From the NCBI RefSeq assembly GCF_038066715.1, contig NZ_JBBUKT010000002.1, positions 558,001 through 622,000 on the forward strand: 64,000 nt of DNA. Reading direction: 5' to 3'. The position numbers and the translations under genes are program-made. The first letter of the stretch is position 1, and every line of letters starts with the position of its first letter. This DNA comes from Luteolibacter sp. Y139 (GTDB lineage: Bacteria > Verrucomicrobiota > Verrucomicrobiia > Verrucomicrobiales > Akkermansiaceae). This document shows, in pieces, positions 34,899-41,838 of this stretch. Below the pieces are notes generated by a model that was not told the origin of the DNA, did not search any database, and saw nothing but the letters and a program-made list of their open reading frames with translations.

Positions 34899-35411
34899 AT
34901 GGAGGAACCCCTTGCTAATTCGGAAATCGAGGTGGAAAAGACACCGCTTGGGATTCACCTCACGCTGCAGTTCTTGCGGCTATCGATGGTGGTGATGGTT
35001 TTTCCATTGTTGGGATCCTGCCTGCTGGCAGTGGCGTCGCTTTTTGTTGGGGCGTTCTTCTCCTCCACCGTCCCCAAGGCCATCGGCTTCAGCATGATGG
35101 GGCTGGGCAGTTTCATCATGATGCTGACTACGATCACCGCGACCGCATGGATGGAATGCCATCTCAACAAGAGCCCGGTTCCCTTTGCCTCTGCCTGGGT
35201 GGCGGGCCGGCCCGGGCACCCGGCACGGAAACTGGTCTTGCCTGCCGTCGGCAGCGTCGCATTCTACGGCTATGTTGCCGTCTTGTTCTGGATCGCCGCG
35301 GATCCCGGTCCGGAGTCGGAGCGGAGCGCCGGGTGGGCAGTCGCGTGGGGCAGCGCGGCGGTGATGGCCACCTTGCTGTATCGTTATTTGAAAGCGAAGT
35401 TGCCCGAGTGA
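34899..35411 (+). CDS. Membrane array protein 5 (four-helix, unknown function)
   Basis: 170 residues from the ATG at 34899. It is the most diverged copy: MEEPLANSEIEVEKTPLGIHLTLQFLR at the start, but its charged middle loop (NKSPVPFASAWVAGRPGHPARKLVLP) aligns with copies 1, 2 and 4. WVPS is replaced by FWIAADPGPES and the end is LYRYLKAKLPE. Four membrane helices are predicted. It meets uxaC end to end (13 bases apart, convergent). It is the only copy that does not overlap its upstream neighbour. Confidence 0.82.
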   Translation: MEEPLANSEIEVEKTPLGIHLTLQFLRLSMVVMVFPLLGSCLLAVASLFVGAFFSSTVPKAIGFSMMGLGSFIMMLTTITATAWMECHLNKSPVPFASAWVAGRPGHPARKLVLPAVGSVAFYGYVAVLFWIAADPGPESERSAGWAVAWGSAAVMATLLYRYLKAKLPE

Positions 35412-35424
35412 CGGGCGGATGCTG

Positions 35425-36825
35425 TTAGAAGCCGAAGTAGCGGCTCGCGTTTCCGCTGCAGACGTCTGCGATCAGCTTCGACAGCGCATCAAAGTCGTCC
35501 GGCAGTTCACCGCGATCCGTTTCGGTGCCGATCAGATTGCAGAGGATCCGCCGGAAGTATTCGTGGCGCGGGAAGGAGAGGAAGGAACGCGAGTCCGTGA
35601 GCATGCCGACGAAGCGCGAGAGCAGGCCGGTGGACGACAGCGCATTGAGCTGGAGCTCCATGCCGTCCTTCTGATCGAGGAACCACCAGCCGCTGCCGAA
35701 CTGGATCTTGCCCGCGACGGTGCCGTCCTGGAACGCACCGGTCATGGCGGCGAAGAGGTAGTTATCACGCGGATTGATATTGTAGAGGATCACTTGCGGC
35801 AGGCAGCCGCGTTGGGCAAGCGTGCCTAGATAGGTGATCAGCGCCGCGCCCTGGCGCTCGTCGCCGATGGTGTCGAAGCCAGCATCCGGGCCGAGCAGGT
35901 TGAACATCCGCGGGTTGACATTGCGGAAGGGGCCGAGGTGGAGCTGCTTGGTCCAGCCCTTCGCGGCATCCTGCTGGCCGAAGAAGACCATCAGGAAGAA
36001 GGTGAACTTCTCCTTTTCTTCGGCAGTGACCGGCAGGCCACGGCGCGCCTTGTCAAAGATGATCGAGGCATCGGCATCATCGCACGGCAATCCCGGGCAG
36101 CGCTCCAATCCATGGTCGGAGAGACGGCAGCCGGCGGCGTGGAAATCATCGTGGCGCTTCTGCAGGGCCTGCAGCAGGTCCGAGACGTGATGGATGCCAG
36201 TGTCGGTGATTTCCTCGAGCTTCTCGATCCATGCATTGAATGCCTTCGGGCTATCGACGGCGAAGGCCTTGTCGGGACGGAAGGTTGGCAGGACCTTCGT
36301 TTGCAGCGGGCTGAAGGCGATGGTCTCGTGATGGTCTAGCGGATCGGCTGGATCGTCGGTGGTGCCCACCATCTTCACCTGGAATTTGTCGAGGATGCCA
36401 TGGACGCAGAAGTCCTTTTCCGCGAGGCGCGCGTTGGCTTCTTCCCAGATCTCGTCAGCAGTGGCCGGGCTCAGGAGAAGATCGATCCCGAAGTAGCGAC
36501 GCAACTCGAGATGCGTCCAGTGGTGGATCGGGTTGCGCAGGGTGTAGGGCACAGTCTCGGCCCAGGCCTGGAACTTCTCGCGAGGGGAAGCGGAGCCGGT
36601 GATGTATTCCTCATCGACGCCATTGGCGCGCAGGAGCCGCCACTTGTAATGGTCTCCGCCCAGCCAGATATCGGCGAGGTTTTCCCAGCGATGATTGGTC
36701 GCGATCTCCTTCGGCGAGAGATGGCAGTGGTAGTCGTAGATCGGCTGGTCCTTGGCCACCTCGTGAAACAGACGGCGAGCGGTCGGCGATTGGAGGAGGA
36801 AGGATTCTTCGTCGAGGTAGGCCAT
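35425..36825 (-). CDS. uxaC: Glucuronate isomerase
   Basis: 466 residues, the usual length. It isomerises D-glucuronate to D-fructuronate (and D-galacturonate to D-tagaturonate) in the first cytoplasmic step of hexuronate catabolism. Family landmarks: YDYHCHLSPKEIATN near residue 30 (metal-site His pair), GGDHYKWRLLRANGV, TVPYTLRNPIHHWTHLEL, VGTTDDPADPL and the C-terminal TDSRSFLSFPRHEYFRRILCNLIG. It is a member of the amidohydrolase superfamily. It stands 82 bases after moaE on the same strand, but no other uronate genes (uxaB, kduID) are in the window. It fits a pectin or glucuronoxylan diet alongside the xylanase-like and beta-helix proteins. Confidence 0.97.
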   Translation of the reverse strand: MAYLDEESFLLQSPTARRLFHEVAKDQPIYDYHCHLSPKEIATNHRWENLADIWLGGDHYKWRLLRANGVDEEYITGSASPREKFQAWAETVPYTLRNPIHHWTHLELRRYFGIDLLLSPATADEIWEEANARLAEKDFCVHGILDKFQVKMVGTTDDPADPLDHHETIAFSPLQTKVLPTFRPDKAFAVDSPKAFNAWIEKLEEITDTGIHHVSDLLQALQKRHDDFHAAGCRLSDHGLERCPGLPCDDADASIIFDKARRGLPVTAEEKEKFTFFLMVFFGQQDAAKGWTKQLHLGPFRNVNPRMFNLLGPDAGFDTIGDERQGAALITYLGTLAQRGCLPQVILYNINPRDNYLFAAMTGAFQDGTVAGKIQFGSGWWFLDQKDGMELQLNALSSTGLLSRFVGMLTDSRSFLSFPRHEYFRRILCNLIGTETDRGELPDDFDALSKLIADVCSGNASRYFGF

Positions 36826-36907
36826 GGGCGTGAGGAGATGGGCGCGACCATGGCAGGATGCACGGGCCCGGCAAGAGGTTCCTCGCCGGAGTTGTCATAC
36901 AAATGGG

Positions 36908-37384
36908 TTACCCGTGACGGGGGTGATGGACGTGGTCGCGCACGTCCTGGTGCCGGTGGCCCGCCTCATGGCAGTGATCGCAGCGGACCCAGCCGGAAGT
37001 GCCGTCGGCGAAGTGCTCCTTCTTCCAAATCGGGACGCGGAACTTTACCTCATCGATGATGTAGCGGCAGGCATCGAAGGCGGCATCGCGATGCGCCGCG
37101 GTCACCACCACCACCACCGCGAGTTCGCCGATGGCGAGGCTGCCGACGCGATGGTGGCAGCGCGCGTGGAGGATCTCGAATTTCTGCCGGGCTTCGTGGA
37201 CGATGCGGTTCCCTTCCTTCTCTGCCAAACTACGATAAGCCTCGTACTCGAGCGAATGCACGGCCTGGCCCTGGTGGTGATTCCGCACCCAGCCCTCGAA
37301 CGAGCAGAAGCCGCCGGCTGCGGGGTCGAGGATGCTTTCGCGCAGCGCGCGCGGGTCGATGGGATCGGTGACGATGGCAAACAT
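36908..37384 (-). CDS. moaE: Molybdopterin synthase large subunit MoaE with His/Cys-rich tail
   Basis: 158 residues. The MoaE fold is clear: FCSFEGWVRNHHQGQ, LEYEAY, ARCHHRVGSLAIGE, VVVTAAHR and the catalytic Lys in PIWKKEHFADG. With MoaD it transfers two sulfurs to precursor Z to make molybdopterin. The last 25 or so residues (WVRCDHCHEAGHRHQDVRDHVHHPRHG) are unusual: two Cys and about seven His, a probable metal-binding tail. It starts 3 bases after the mobA-moaD fusion stop, so it is co-translated with its own small subunit. Confidence 0.95.
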   Translation of the reverse strand: MFAIVTDPIDPRALRESILDPAAGGFCSFEGWVRNHHQGQAVHSLEYEAYRSLAEKEGNRIVHEARQKFEILHARCHHRVGSLAIGELAVVVVVTAAHRDAAFDACRYIIDEVKFRVPIWKKEHFADGTSGWVRCDHCHEAGHRHQDVRDHVHHPRHG

Positions 37385-37387
37385 GGC

Positions 37388-38206
37388 TCAACCTCCGGCA
37401 ACAGGGGGAATGAAAACGATTTCGTCACCATCGGAAATCAGCTCGTCCCACTCGCAGAAGTCGCCATTGCGGGCGGCCCGCAGACTGCCGATTTCCAAGG
37501 GAAGGCGGTGGAGGAACCGCAGCTCCTCATAGAGCCCGGCGGGGGTGCAGGCGATGGTCTCGACCCGCTCCTCATCGAGTCCACGGGATTCGCGGAGCTT
37601 GGCGAAGTAGAGGACGTGGACGACCTTCGTCGTCACGCCATGCTGGAGCTTGGCGAAGCACTCGGCGAGTTCCTGGGGCGTGTTGGCATTGTCGAGTGCC
37701 TCGGCATGGGGAAGAGCGAGCACGAGCGGATTGAGCGCTTCGAGGAAATGCCGGGCGCAATGATCTCCCCGGCCAAGCGCCTCCGCAGCCTTAGAAATAC
37801 CAGAAACCTCGTAGATGGTGCACAGCGGCTCCGCCCGCCCATCGATGCGGTTGGCGAAGCAGGTTGCGTGGCGCGTGGGGTCACGATGGGCGAAGAGGTG
37901 CGCCAGCGTGGTCTCATCGAGCAGGAACAAATCACAGCTGATCACCAACACGGGAGAGTCGGGTTTCTTCGCATGAATGGCGGCCAAGGCAGCCAAGGGG
38001 CCACCGCCCGCGACTTGATCCGCCACGACGGGCAGGTCGATCGGAGGAGCGGAGTCATCGCGCATCGAAAGGAACACCTCGCCACCAATCAATTGGGCGA
38101 GTCGCGCCAGCCAATCGATTTGGCGAACGCCATCCGGACGCTCGATGGTCGCCTTGTCTCGGCCCATGCGCTGGCTCTTGCCGCCGATGAGGATGAGGGT
38201 GGTCAT
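37388..38206 (-). CDS. MobA-MoaD fusion (molybdenum cofactor guanylyltransferase + sulfur carrier)
   Basis: 272 residues joining two functions. Residues about 1-190 are MobA-like: LILIGGKSQRMGRDKA (nucleotide loop), then VISCDLFLLDE (Asp of the metal site) and ERCxx-type EPLCTIYEVSG. Residues about 193-272 are MoaD-like: VHVLYFAKLRESRGL to the DEIVFIPPVAGG end whose Gly-Gly is the thiocarboxylate carrier. MobA adds GMP to molybdopterin; MoaD gives sulfur to MoaE. The two activities are at opposite ends of the pathway. The start overlaps the moaC stop by 4 bases and moaE follows after 3 bases. A separate MoaD is not seen in the window. A frameshift or sequencing artefact is unlikely because the frame is continuous. 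Confidence 0.92.
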   Translation of the reverse strand: MTTLILIGGKSQRMGRDKATIERPDGVRQIDWLARLAQLIGGEVFLSMRDDSAPPIDLPVVADQVAGGGPLAALAAIHAKKPDSPVLVISCDLFLLDETTLAHLFAHRDPTRHATCFANRIDGRAEPLCTIYEVSGISKAAEALGRGDHCARHFLEALNPLVLALPHAEALDNANTPQELAECFAKLQHGVTTKVVHVLYFAKLRESRGLDEERVETIACTPAGLYEELRFLHRLPLEIGSLRAARNGDFCEWDELISDGDEIVFIPPVAGG

Positions 38207-38679
38207 TTCGAGTCAGCCTTGTAGTCGCTCTTGCCGCCGGTCTTCTCCAACAGCTTCACGCCGTGGATCACCATCGCCGGATCGAGTGCCTTGCACATGT
38301 CGTAGAAAGCGAGGGCGGCGATGCTCGCGCCGGTCAGCGCTTCCATTTCCACGCCGGTCTTGCCAGTGGTCTTGCAGGTGCAGCGGATGCAGGCTTCCCG
38401 GCCCTCGAAAGTCACCTCGAACTTGCACGAGTCGAGCGGCAGTGGGTGACAGAGAGGAATGAGCGATGATGTCTGCTTCGCTCCCATCGTGCCCGCGAGG
38501 ATGGCCGTCTGAAACACGGGACCTTTCTTCGTGGCAAAGTCGCGACCGTCGAACTGGGCCGCCACCGCGTCATTCACCGTGACTCGTGCCTCGGCAGTTG
38601 CAATGCGGACCGTGATCTCCTTCGCCGACACATCGACCATTGCGGCTTGGTTCTGCTCGTTGACGTGGGACAGGGACAT
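38203..38679 (-). CDS. moaC: Cyclic pyranopterin monophosphate synthase MoaC
   Basis: 158 residues, normal size. Motifs: MVDVSAKEITVR-ATAEARV near residue 14, KKGPVFQTAILAGTMGAKQTSSLIPLCHPL (the conserved KGxxxxTAxxAGxxxAK-LIPLCHPL block), then GVEMEALTGASIAALAFYDMCKALD with the catalytic Lys region at the end. It completes the conversion of GTP to cPMP with MoaA. Its ATG overlaps the moeA stop by one base, and its own stop overlaps the mobA-moaD start by four bases. Confidence 0.97.
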   Translation of the reverse strand: MSLSHVNEQNQAAMVDVSAKEITVRIATAEARVTVNDAVAAQFDGRDFATKKGPVFQTAILAGTMGAKQTSSLIPLCHPLPLDSCKFEVTFEGREACIRCTCKTTGKTGVEMEALTGASIAALAFYDMCKALDPAMVIHGVKLLEKTGGKSDYKADSK

Positions 38680-39833
38680 TAGGGAAAGGGATGGAAATCA
38701 AAGGTGTCAGCCGGCCGACCTGGCGGAACCTCGACGATGCCGCAGGATCCCGCTACCGAAATGAAATCGCCGGAGTTCCCTGGAGGACGAGCGAGCAATG
38801 TGCCATCCGGGCCCGTCGCCACGGTCAGTAGCCATGAGAACTTCGGCAGCGGCGTGGGAACCTCATTCATGCGCACCCGAGGCGGAGAGAACTCTCGTCC
38901 TTCCAATCGCGACAGCGCTGGGAGCACGTGGCGCGTGAAGGTCGCAAGCACCGACACCGGATTCCCCGGTAGTGCGAACACCGCAGGTGGACCGGACCAG
39001 AAGGCCAGCGGTTTGCCAGGGCGTTGCTCGACGCCGTGGAACGCGGGCTTGCCAAGCCGCTCCTCTAACAGACCGCGAATGAAGTCTTTCTTGCCCTTCG
39101 AGATCCCGCCGCAAATCAGCAGCACATCGCAGCTCGCCAGCGCCTCGTCGAGTTGTCGCCCACAGATCGCCGGATCGTCCGGAGCATGATCGTGGAAAAC
39201 GATGGGACTGCCACGACGGGTGAGCATGGCTTCAAGCATGGGGCCATTGGAGCGGCGGATCTCCCATGGCTGTGGCGTGGCGTCCGGCGGCACCGCTTCG
39301 TCACCGGTCGAAAGGATCGCTACCTTTGCTCGACGGAAGACCTCCGCCTCGGTCAGTCCCACCGATGCAGCGATGGCGATCTCCACCGGGCCGATGGAGT
39401 TGCCAGCAGCCACCAGCATTGCTCCGGCGTCAGCGTCGCTTCCGGCATCGTGGATGAACTGGCCTTTCTTGAAGCTCGCCGCGGGCCGTCCCGAATCAAG
39501 GTCTTCATAGGGAACGACCGTGTCACAATCGTCTGGCACCACGGCACCGGTCATGATCTCCCACGCCTGTCCCGGCGGAAGCGCACCTGGCGGCGGATCT
39601 CCCGCAGCGTGCAGGCCAGCGAAAAGGACAGGACCGGTAGCGGGCAACGTGTCGGCGGCAAAGGCAATCCCATCCATCATCGCCCGGCGGTAGGGCGGGA
39701 AGGGGCGGTCGGCGCTGATCGGCGCAGCCAAGGTCCTGCCGAGGGCAGCGGCCAGCGCAACCGTCTCCGTGCCGAGGGGGCGCAGCGAGGCCGTGTGCGC
39801 ATCGGCTTCGGCGAGGGTTAGCAGACGGTCCAT
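38679..39833 (-). CDS. moeA: Molybdopterin molybdenumtransferase MoeA
   Basis: 384 residues from the ATG at 39833, which follows the transporter stop by 4 bases; an ATG at 39884 would overlap it. MoeA landmarks: FPPYRRAMMDGIAF, GAVVPDDCDTVVPYEDL, GPVEIAIAASVGLTEAEVFRRAKVAILSTGDE, CGGISKGKKDFI and LPGNPVSVLATF. It inserts molybdate into adenylylated molybdopterin. No mogA/moaB adenylyltransferase is seen in the window. Order on this strand: VOC, transporter, moeA, moaC, mobA-moaD, moaE. Confidence 0.97.
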   Translation of the reverse strand: MDRLLTLAEADAHTASLRPLGTETVALAAALGRTLAAPISADRPFPPYRRAMMDGIAFAADTLPATGPVLFAGLHAAGDPPPGALPPGQAWEIMTGAVVPDDCDTVVPYEDLDSGRPAASFKKGQFIHDAGSDADAGAMLVAAGNSIGPVEIAIAASVGLTEAEVFRRAKVAILSTGDEAVPPDATPQPWEIRRSNGPMLEAMLTRRGSPIVFHDHAPDDPAICGRQLDEALASCDVLLICGGISKGKKDFIRGLLEERLGKPAFHGVEQRPGKPLAFWSGPPAVFALPGNPVSVLATFTRHVLPALSRLEGREFSPPRVRMNEVPTPLPKFSWLLTVATGPDGTLLARPPGNSGDFISVAGSCGIVEVPPGRPADTFDFHPFP

Positions 39834-39837
39834 GGCA

Positions 39838-40203
39838 TCAAGATTTGACTCCGGAGGGCAGCAAAGCCAGCGCGAGGAAAGCACAAATGGCCAGCGAAAC
39901 CCCGACGTAGACCGGAATCGTCAGCGTTTCCTTGAAGAGCAGGAAGCCCATCACATTCCCGATGATGATCGATCCGGCGCCAAACAAGGCCACCGTGCGT
40001 CCCAGCTCCATCGCCGAGTAGATGTAGAGCTGGCCGAAAACGGCGATCTGACGGATGACCGTGTAGAGCAGGAACCACCACGTGAGGAATGCCGCGGGCG
40101 TAAAGCCCTGCGTCTTCATCGCCCGCGCCCCGATCACGTCGGAGATCGAGAACAGCAGCTGCGAGCCGATGATGAGGAAGGCGGGCGATTTCCAGAAAGG
40201 CAC
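39838..40203 (-). CDS. Half-size DMT/EamA-type transporter (121 residues)
   Basis: 121 residues with four hydrophobic spans: about 9-29 (FLIIGSQLLFSISDVIGARA), 37-58 (FLTWWFLLYTVIRQIAVFG), 68-88 (VALFGAGSIIIGNVMGFLLF) and 95-116 (VYVGVSLAICAFLALALL). The size and the GSxxIxGNVxGFLLFKE pattern fit the drug/metabolite half-transporters, which pair to make a full unit. The substrate is not known. It sits inside the molybdenum cofactor cluster, 4 bases before moeA, which is the only hint of a role. Confidence 0.78.
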   Translation of the reverse strand: MPFWKSPAFLIIGSQLLFSISDVIGARAMKTQGFTPAAFLTWWFLLYTVIRQIAVFGQLYIYSAMELGRTVALFGAGSIIIGNVMGFLLFKETLTIPVYVGVSLAICAFLALALLPSGVKS

Positions 40204-40234
40204 GCCGTTCCGATGCGCGAGGCTTGCCAGCGGG

Positions 40235-40597
40235 TCAAGCCTTGGCGACGCCCCGGCTGGAGAGCTGGATCGGATTGCCCGCAGGATCCTTGGTGTCGGC
40301 GAATGAGAAGCCGTTCCACTCGTGGACCTTGCCGAACTTCAGCCCTTCACCGGTGAGCCGCTCCACCTCGGCTCGGACGTCGCTCACGGCGAAGACGATT
40401 TTTGCCGGAGAGTGGGATGATACGCCGGCCGGAAGCTTGCCGCGATGCAGGGCCAGATTGCAGCCGCCGGCGCCGAGCTCGATCCAGCCGTCTTCTTCCG
40501 GTCCGACTGTTTCCATGCCGAAGTGCTGCTGGTAGAAGGCCGCGACCTTCGGGAGGTCGGCGACGAAGAGGATGATCCGGCTGATGTGAGGAGCCAT
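40235..40597 (-). CDS. VOC-family protein (glyoxalase-fold)
   Basis: 120 residues, one VOC domain: ISRIILFVADLPKVAAFYQQHFG at the start, WIELGAGGCNLALHR in the middle and FSFADTKDPAGNPIQLS at the end. The metal ligands of active glyoxalase I are not all present (His at position 4; Glu in WIEL; Gln in IQLS), so it may be a binding protein. The next gene on this strand is the half-size transporter 31 bases away. It is divergent from moaA, with a promoter-like TATAAC very close to the ATG. Confidence 0.85.
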   Translation of the reverse strand: MAPHISRIILFVADLPKVAAFYQQHFGMETVGPEEDGWIELGAGGCNLALHRGKLPAGVSSHSPAKIVFAVSDVRAEVERLTGEGLKFGKVHEWNGFSFADTKDPAGNPIQLSSRGVAKA

Positions 40598-40607
40598 GGC
40601 AGGATCG

Positions 40608-40634
40608 GTTATACACTTGGTCGCCTGACCTCAA
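40608..40634 (-). promoter_or_regulatory. Candidate promoter of the VOC/molybdenum cofactor run
   Basis: On the minus strand TTGAGG (40634-40629) and TATAAC (40613-40608) are 15 bases apart, and TATAAC ends only 10 bases before the ATG at 40597. The -10 matches 5 of 6 positions. The spacing is short and the transcript would have almost no leader. Confidence 0.35.
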
Positions 40635-40710
40635 TCCCGCGGTCACGGTTCATCCGGCACCTGAGACCTTTTCATTTCCCGAATCGCTGATTCGCGGCCA
40701 TGGTTTCCCC

Positions 40711-41712
40711 GTGAGCCAACCGGTGGATCGACTCGGACGCGGCGTGCGGGATCTGCGGATCTCGTTGACCGACCGTTGCAATTTCCGCTGCCGGTATTGC
40801 ATGCCCGTGGAGGTCTTCGGGCCTGGCTATCGCTTTTTGCCGCGTGAGGACTTGCTCAGCTTCGAGGAAATCGTGCGCCTGACCCGCCTGCTGGTTCCGC
40901 TGGGGGTGGAGAAGGTCCGTCTCACCGGGGGTGAGCCACTACTGCGTCGCGGCATCGAGGATCTGGTGGCGATGCTTTCGTCGATCGACGGGGTGAAGGA
41001 TCTCGCGATCACCACGAATGGCGTGCTGCTCGCCCACCATGCCGAGGCGCTGGCCTTGGCCGGTCTGAGCCGGGTGACCGTGAGCCTTGATGCGATGGAC
41101 CCCGAGATCTTCGCCCGCATGAATGGCGTGGGAGCGAAGGTCGAGCGCGTGCTGGCCGGGATCAATGCGGCGCAGACCTACGGACTCAAGGTGAAGGTGA
41201 ATGCCGTGATCCAGCGCGGTGTGAACGAAGGCGAAGTGCTTCCGCTCGCACGCTGGGCGAAGGCCCAAGGCGTTGACCTGCGATACATCGAGTACATGGA
41301 CGTCGGTGAGACCAATGGCTGGAAGCTGGCCGAGGTGGTGCCGGCTACGGAGTTGCTGGAAATTCTCTCCACGGAGTTCGATCTGGCGCCACGGGATGCG
41401 GCTTATCGCGGCGAGGTAGCAGCGCATTGGCGTCATCGCGATGGAGCGGGGGAAATCGGCGTGATCGCCTCGGTGACGCGGCCCTTTTGCCGGGACTGCC
41501 AGCGGCTGCGGCTGTCGGCGGATGGCAAGTTTTTTACCTGCCTGTTTGCGGCCGATGGCCATGACATCCGCGGCCTGCTCCGCGGCGGGGCGGGGGATGA
41601 GGTTTTGAAGGCTGCCGTGCATGGCCTGTGGTCGGTGCGGGACGATCGTTACTCGGAAGAGCGCGGCCTGGTCCCGCATCCGAAGGCCGAGATGAGCTAC
41701 CTCGGCGGCTAG
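40711..41712 (+). CDS. moaA: GTP 3',8-cyclase MoaA (radical SAM)
   Basis: 333 residues from a GTG at 40711. The radical SAM cluster motif CNFRCRYC lies near residue 24, the GGEPLLR motif follows, and the C-terminal second iron-sulfur cluster cysteines are in PFCRDCQRLRLSADGKFFTC. It ends in the family's Gly-Gly (EMSYLGG). It makes the cyclised GTP that MoaC turns into cPMP. It is divergent from the minus-strand cluster that holds the rest of the pathway. A CGAATC-GCT-GATTCG hairpin lies 16 bases upstream of the start; I see no full molybdenum cofactor riboswitch. Confidence 0.97.
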   Translation: MSQPVDRLGRGVRDLRISLTDRCNFRCRYCMPVEVFGPGYRFLPREDLLSFEEIVRLTRLLVPLGVEKVRLTGGEPLLRRGIEDLVAMLSSIDGVKDLAITTNGVLLAHHAEALALAGLSRVTVSLDAMDPEIFARMNGVGAKVERVLAGINAAQTYGLKVKVNAVIQRGVNEGEVLPLARWAKAQGVDLRYIEYMDVGETNGWKLAEVVPATELLEILSTEFDLAPRDAAYRGEVAAHWRHRDGAGEIGVIASVTRPFCRDCQRLRLSADGKFFTCLFAADGHDIRGLLRGGAGDEVLKAAVHGLWSVRDDRYSEERGLVPHPKAEMSYLGG

Positions 41713-41838
41713 TGCGAATGGGATGTCCATATGATGTGCATCCATTTGCAGGAAAAAGATTTATGAGGGCCGTTATAGGCCGGGGAGAGCTCGAAAAGCT
41801 GCTGGCCAACCGGGCGAAGCGGGAGTTAGATCCCTATC

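Larger units (their letters stand above)
32830..35411 (+). repeat. Tandem array of five paralogous membrane-protein genes
   Basis: Five same-strand genes of 162-178 codons, the first four junctions overlapping or nearly so (1-4 bases at three of them; 14 bases between the last two). All share an N-terminal acidic tail, a PxGxR/L-type entry to helix 1, a Trp/Thr-rich second helix, a conserved PxxG stretch before helix 3 and a C-terminal LYRYLDR-LP ending. Genes 1 and 2 are almost identical over the third and fourth helices at the DNA level, which indicates recent duplication or gene conversion. Confidence 0.9.

Noticed and set aside
40598-40710. Molybdenum cofactor riboswitch before moaA
   Set aside because: The gap is short (113 bases) and only a 6-bp hairpin (40680-40694) is seen, without the larger conserved structure.
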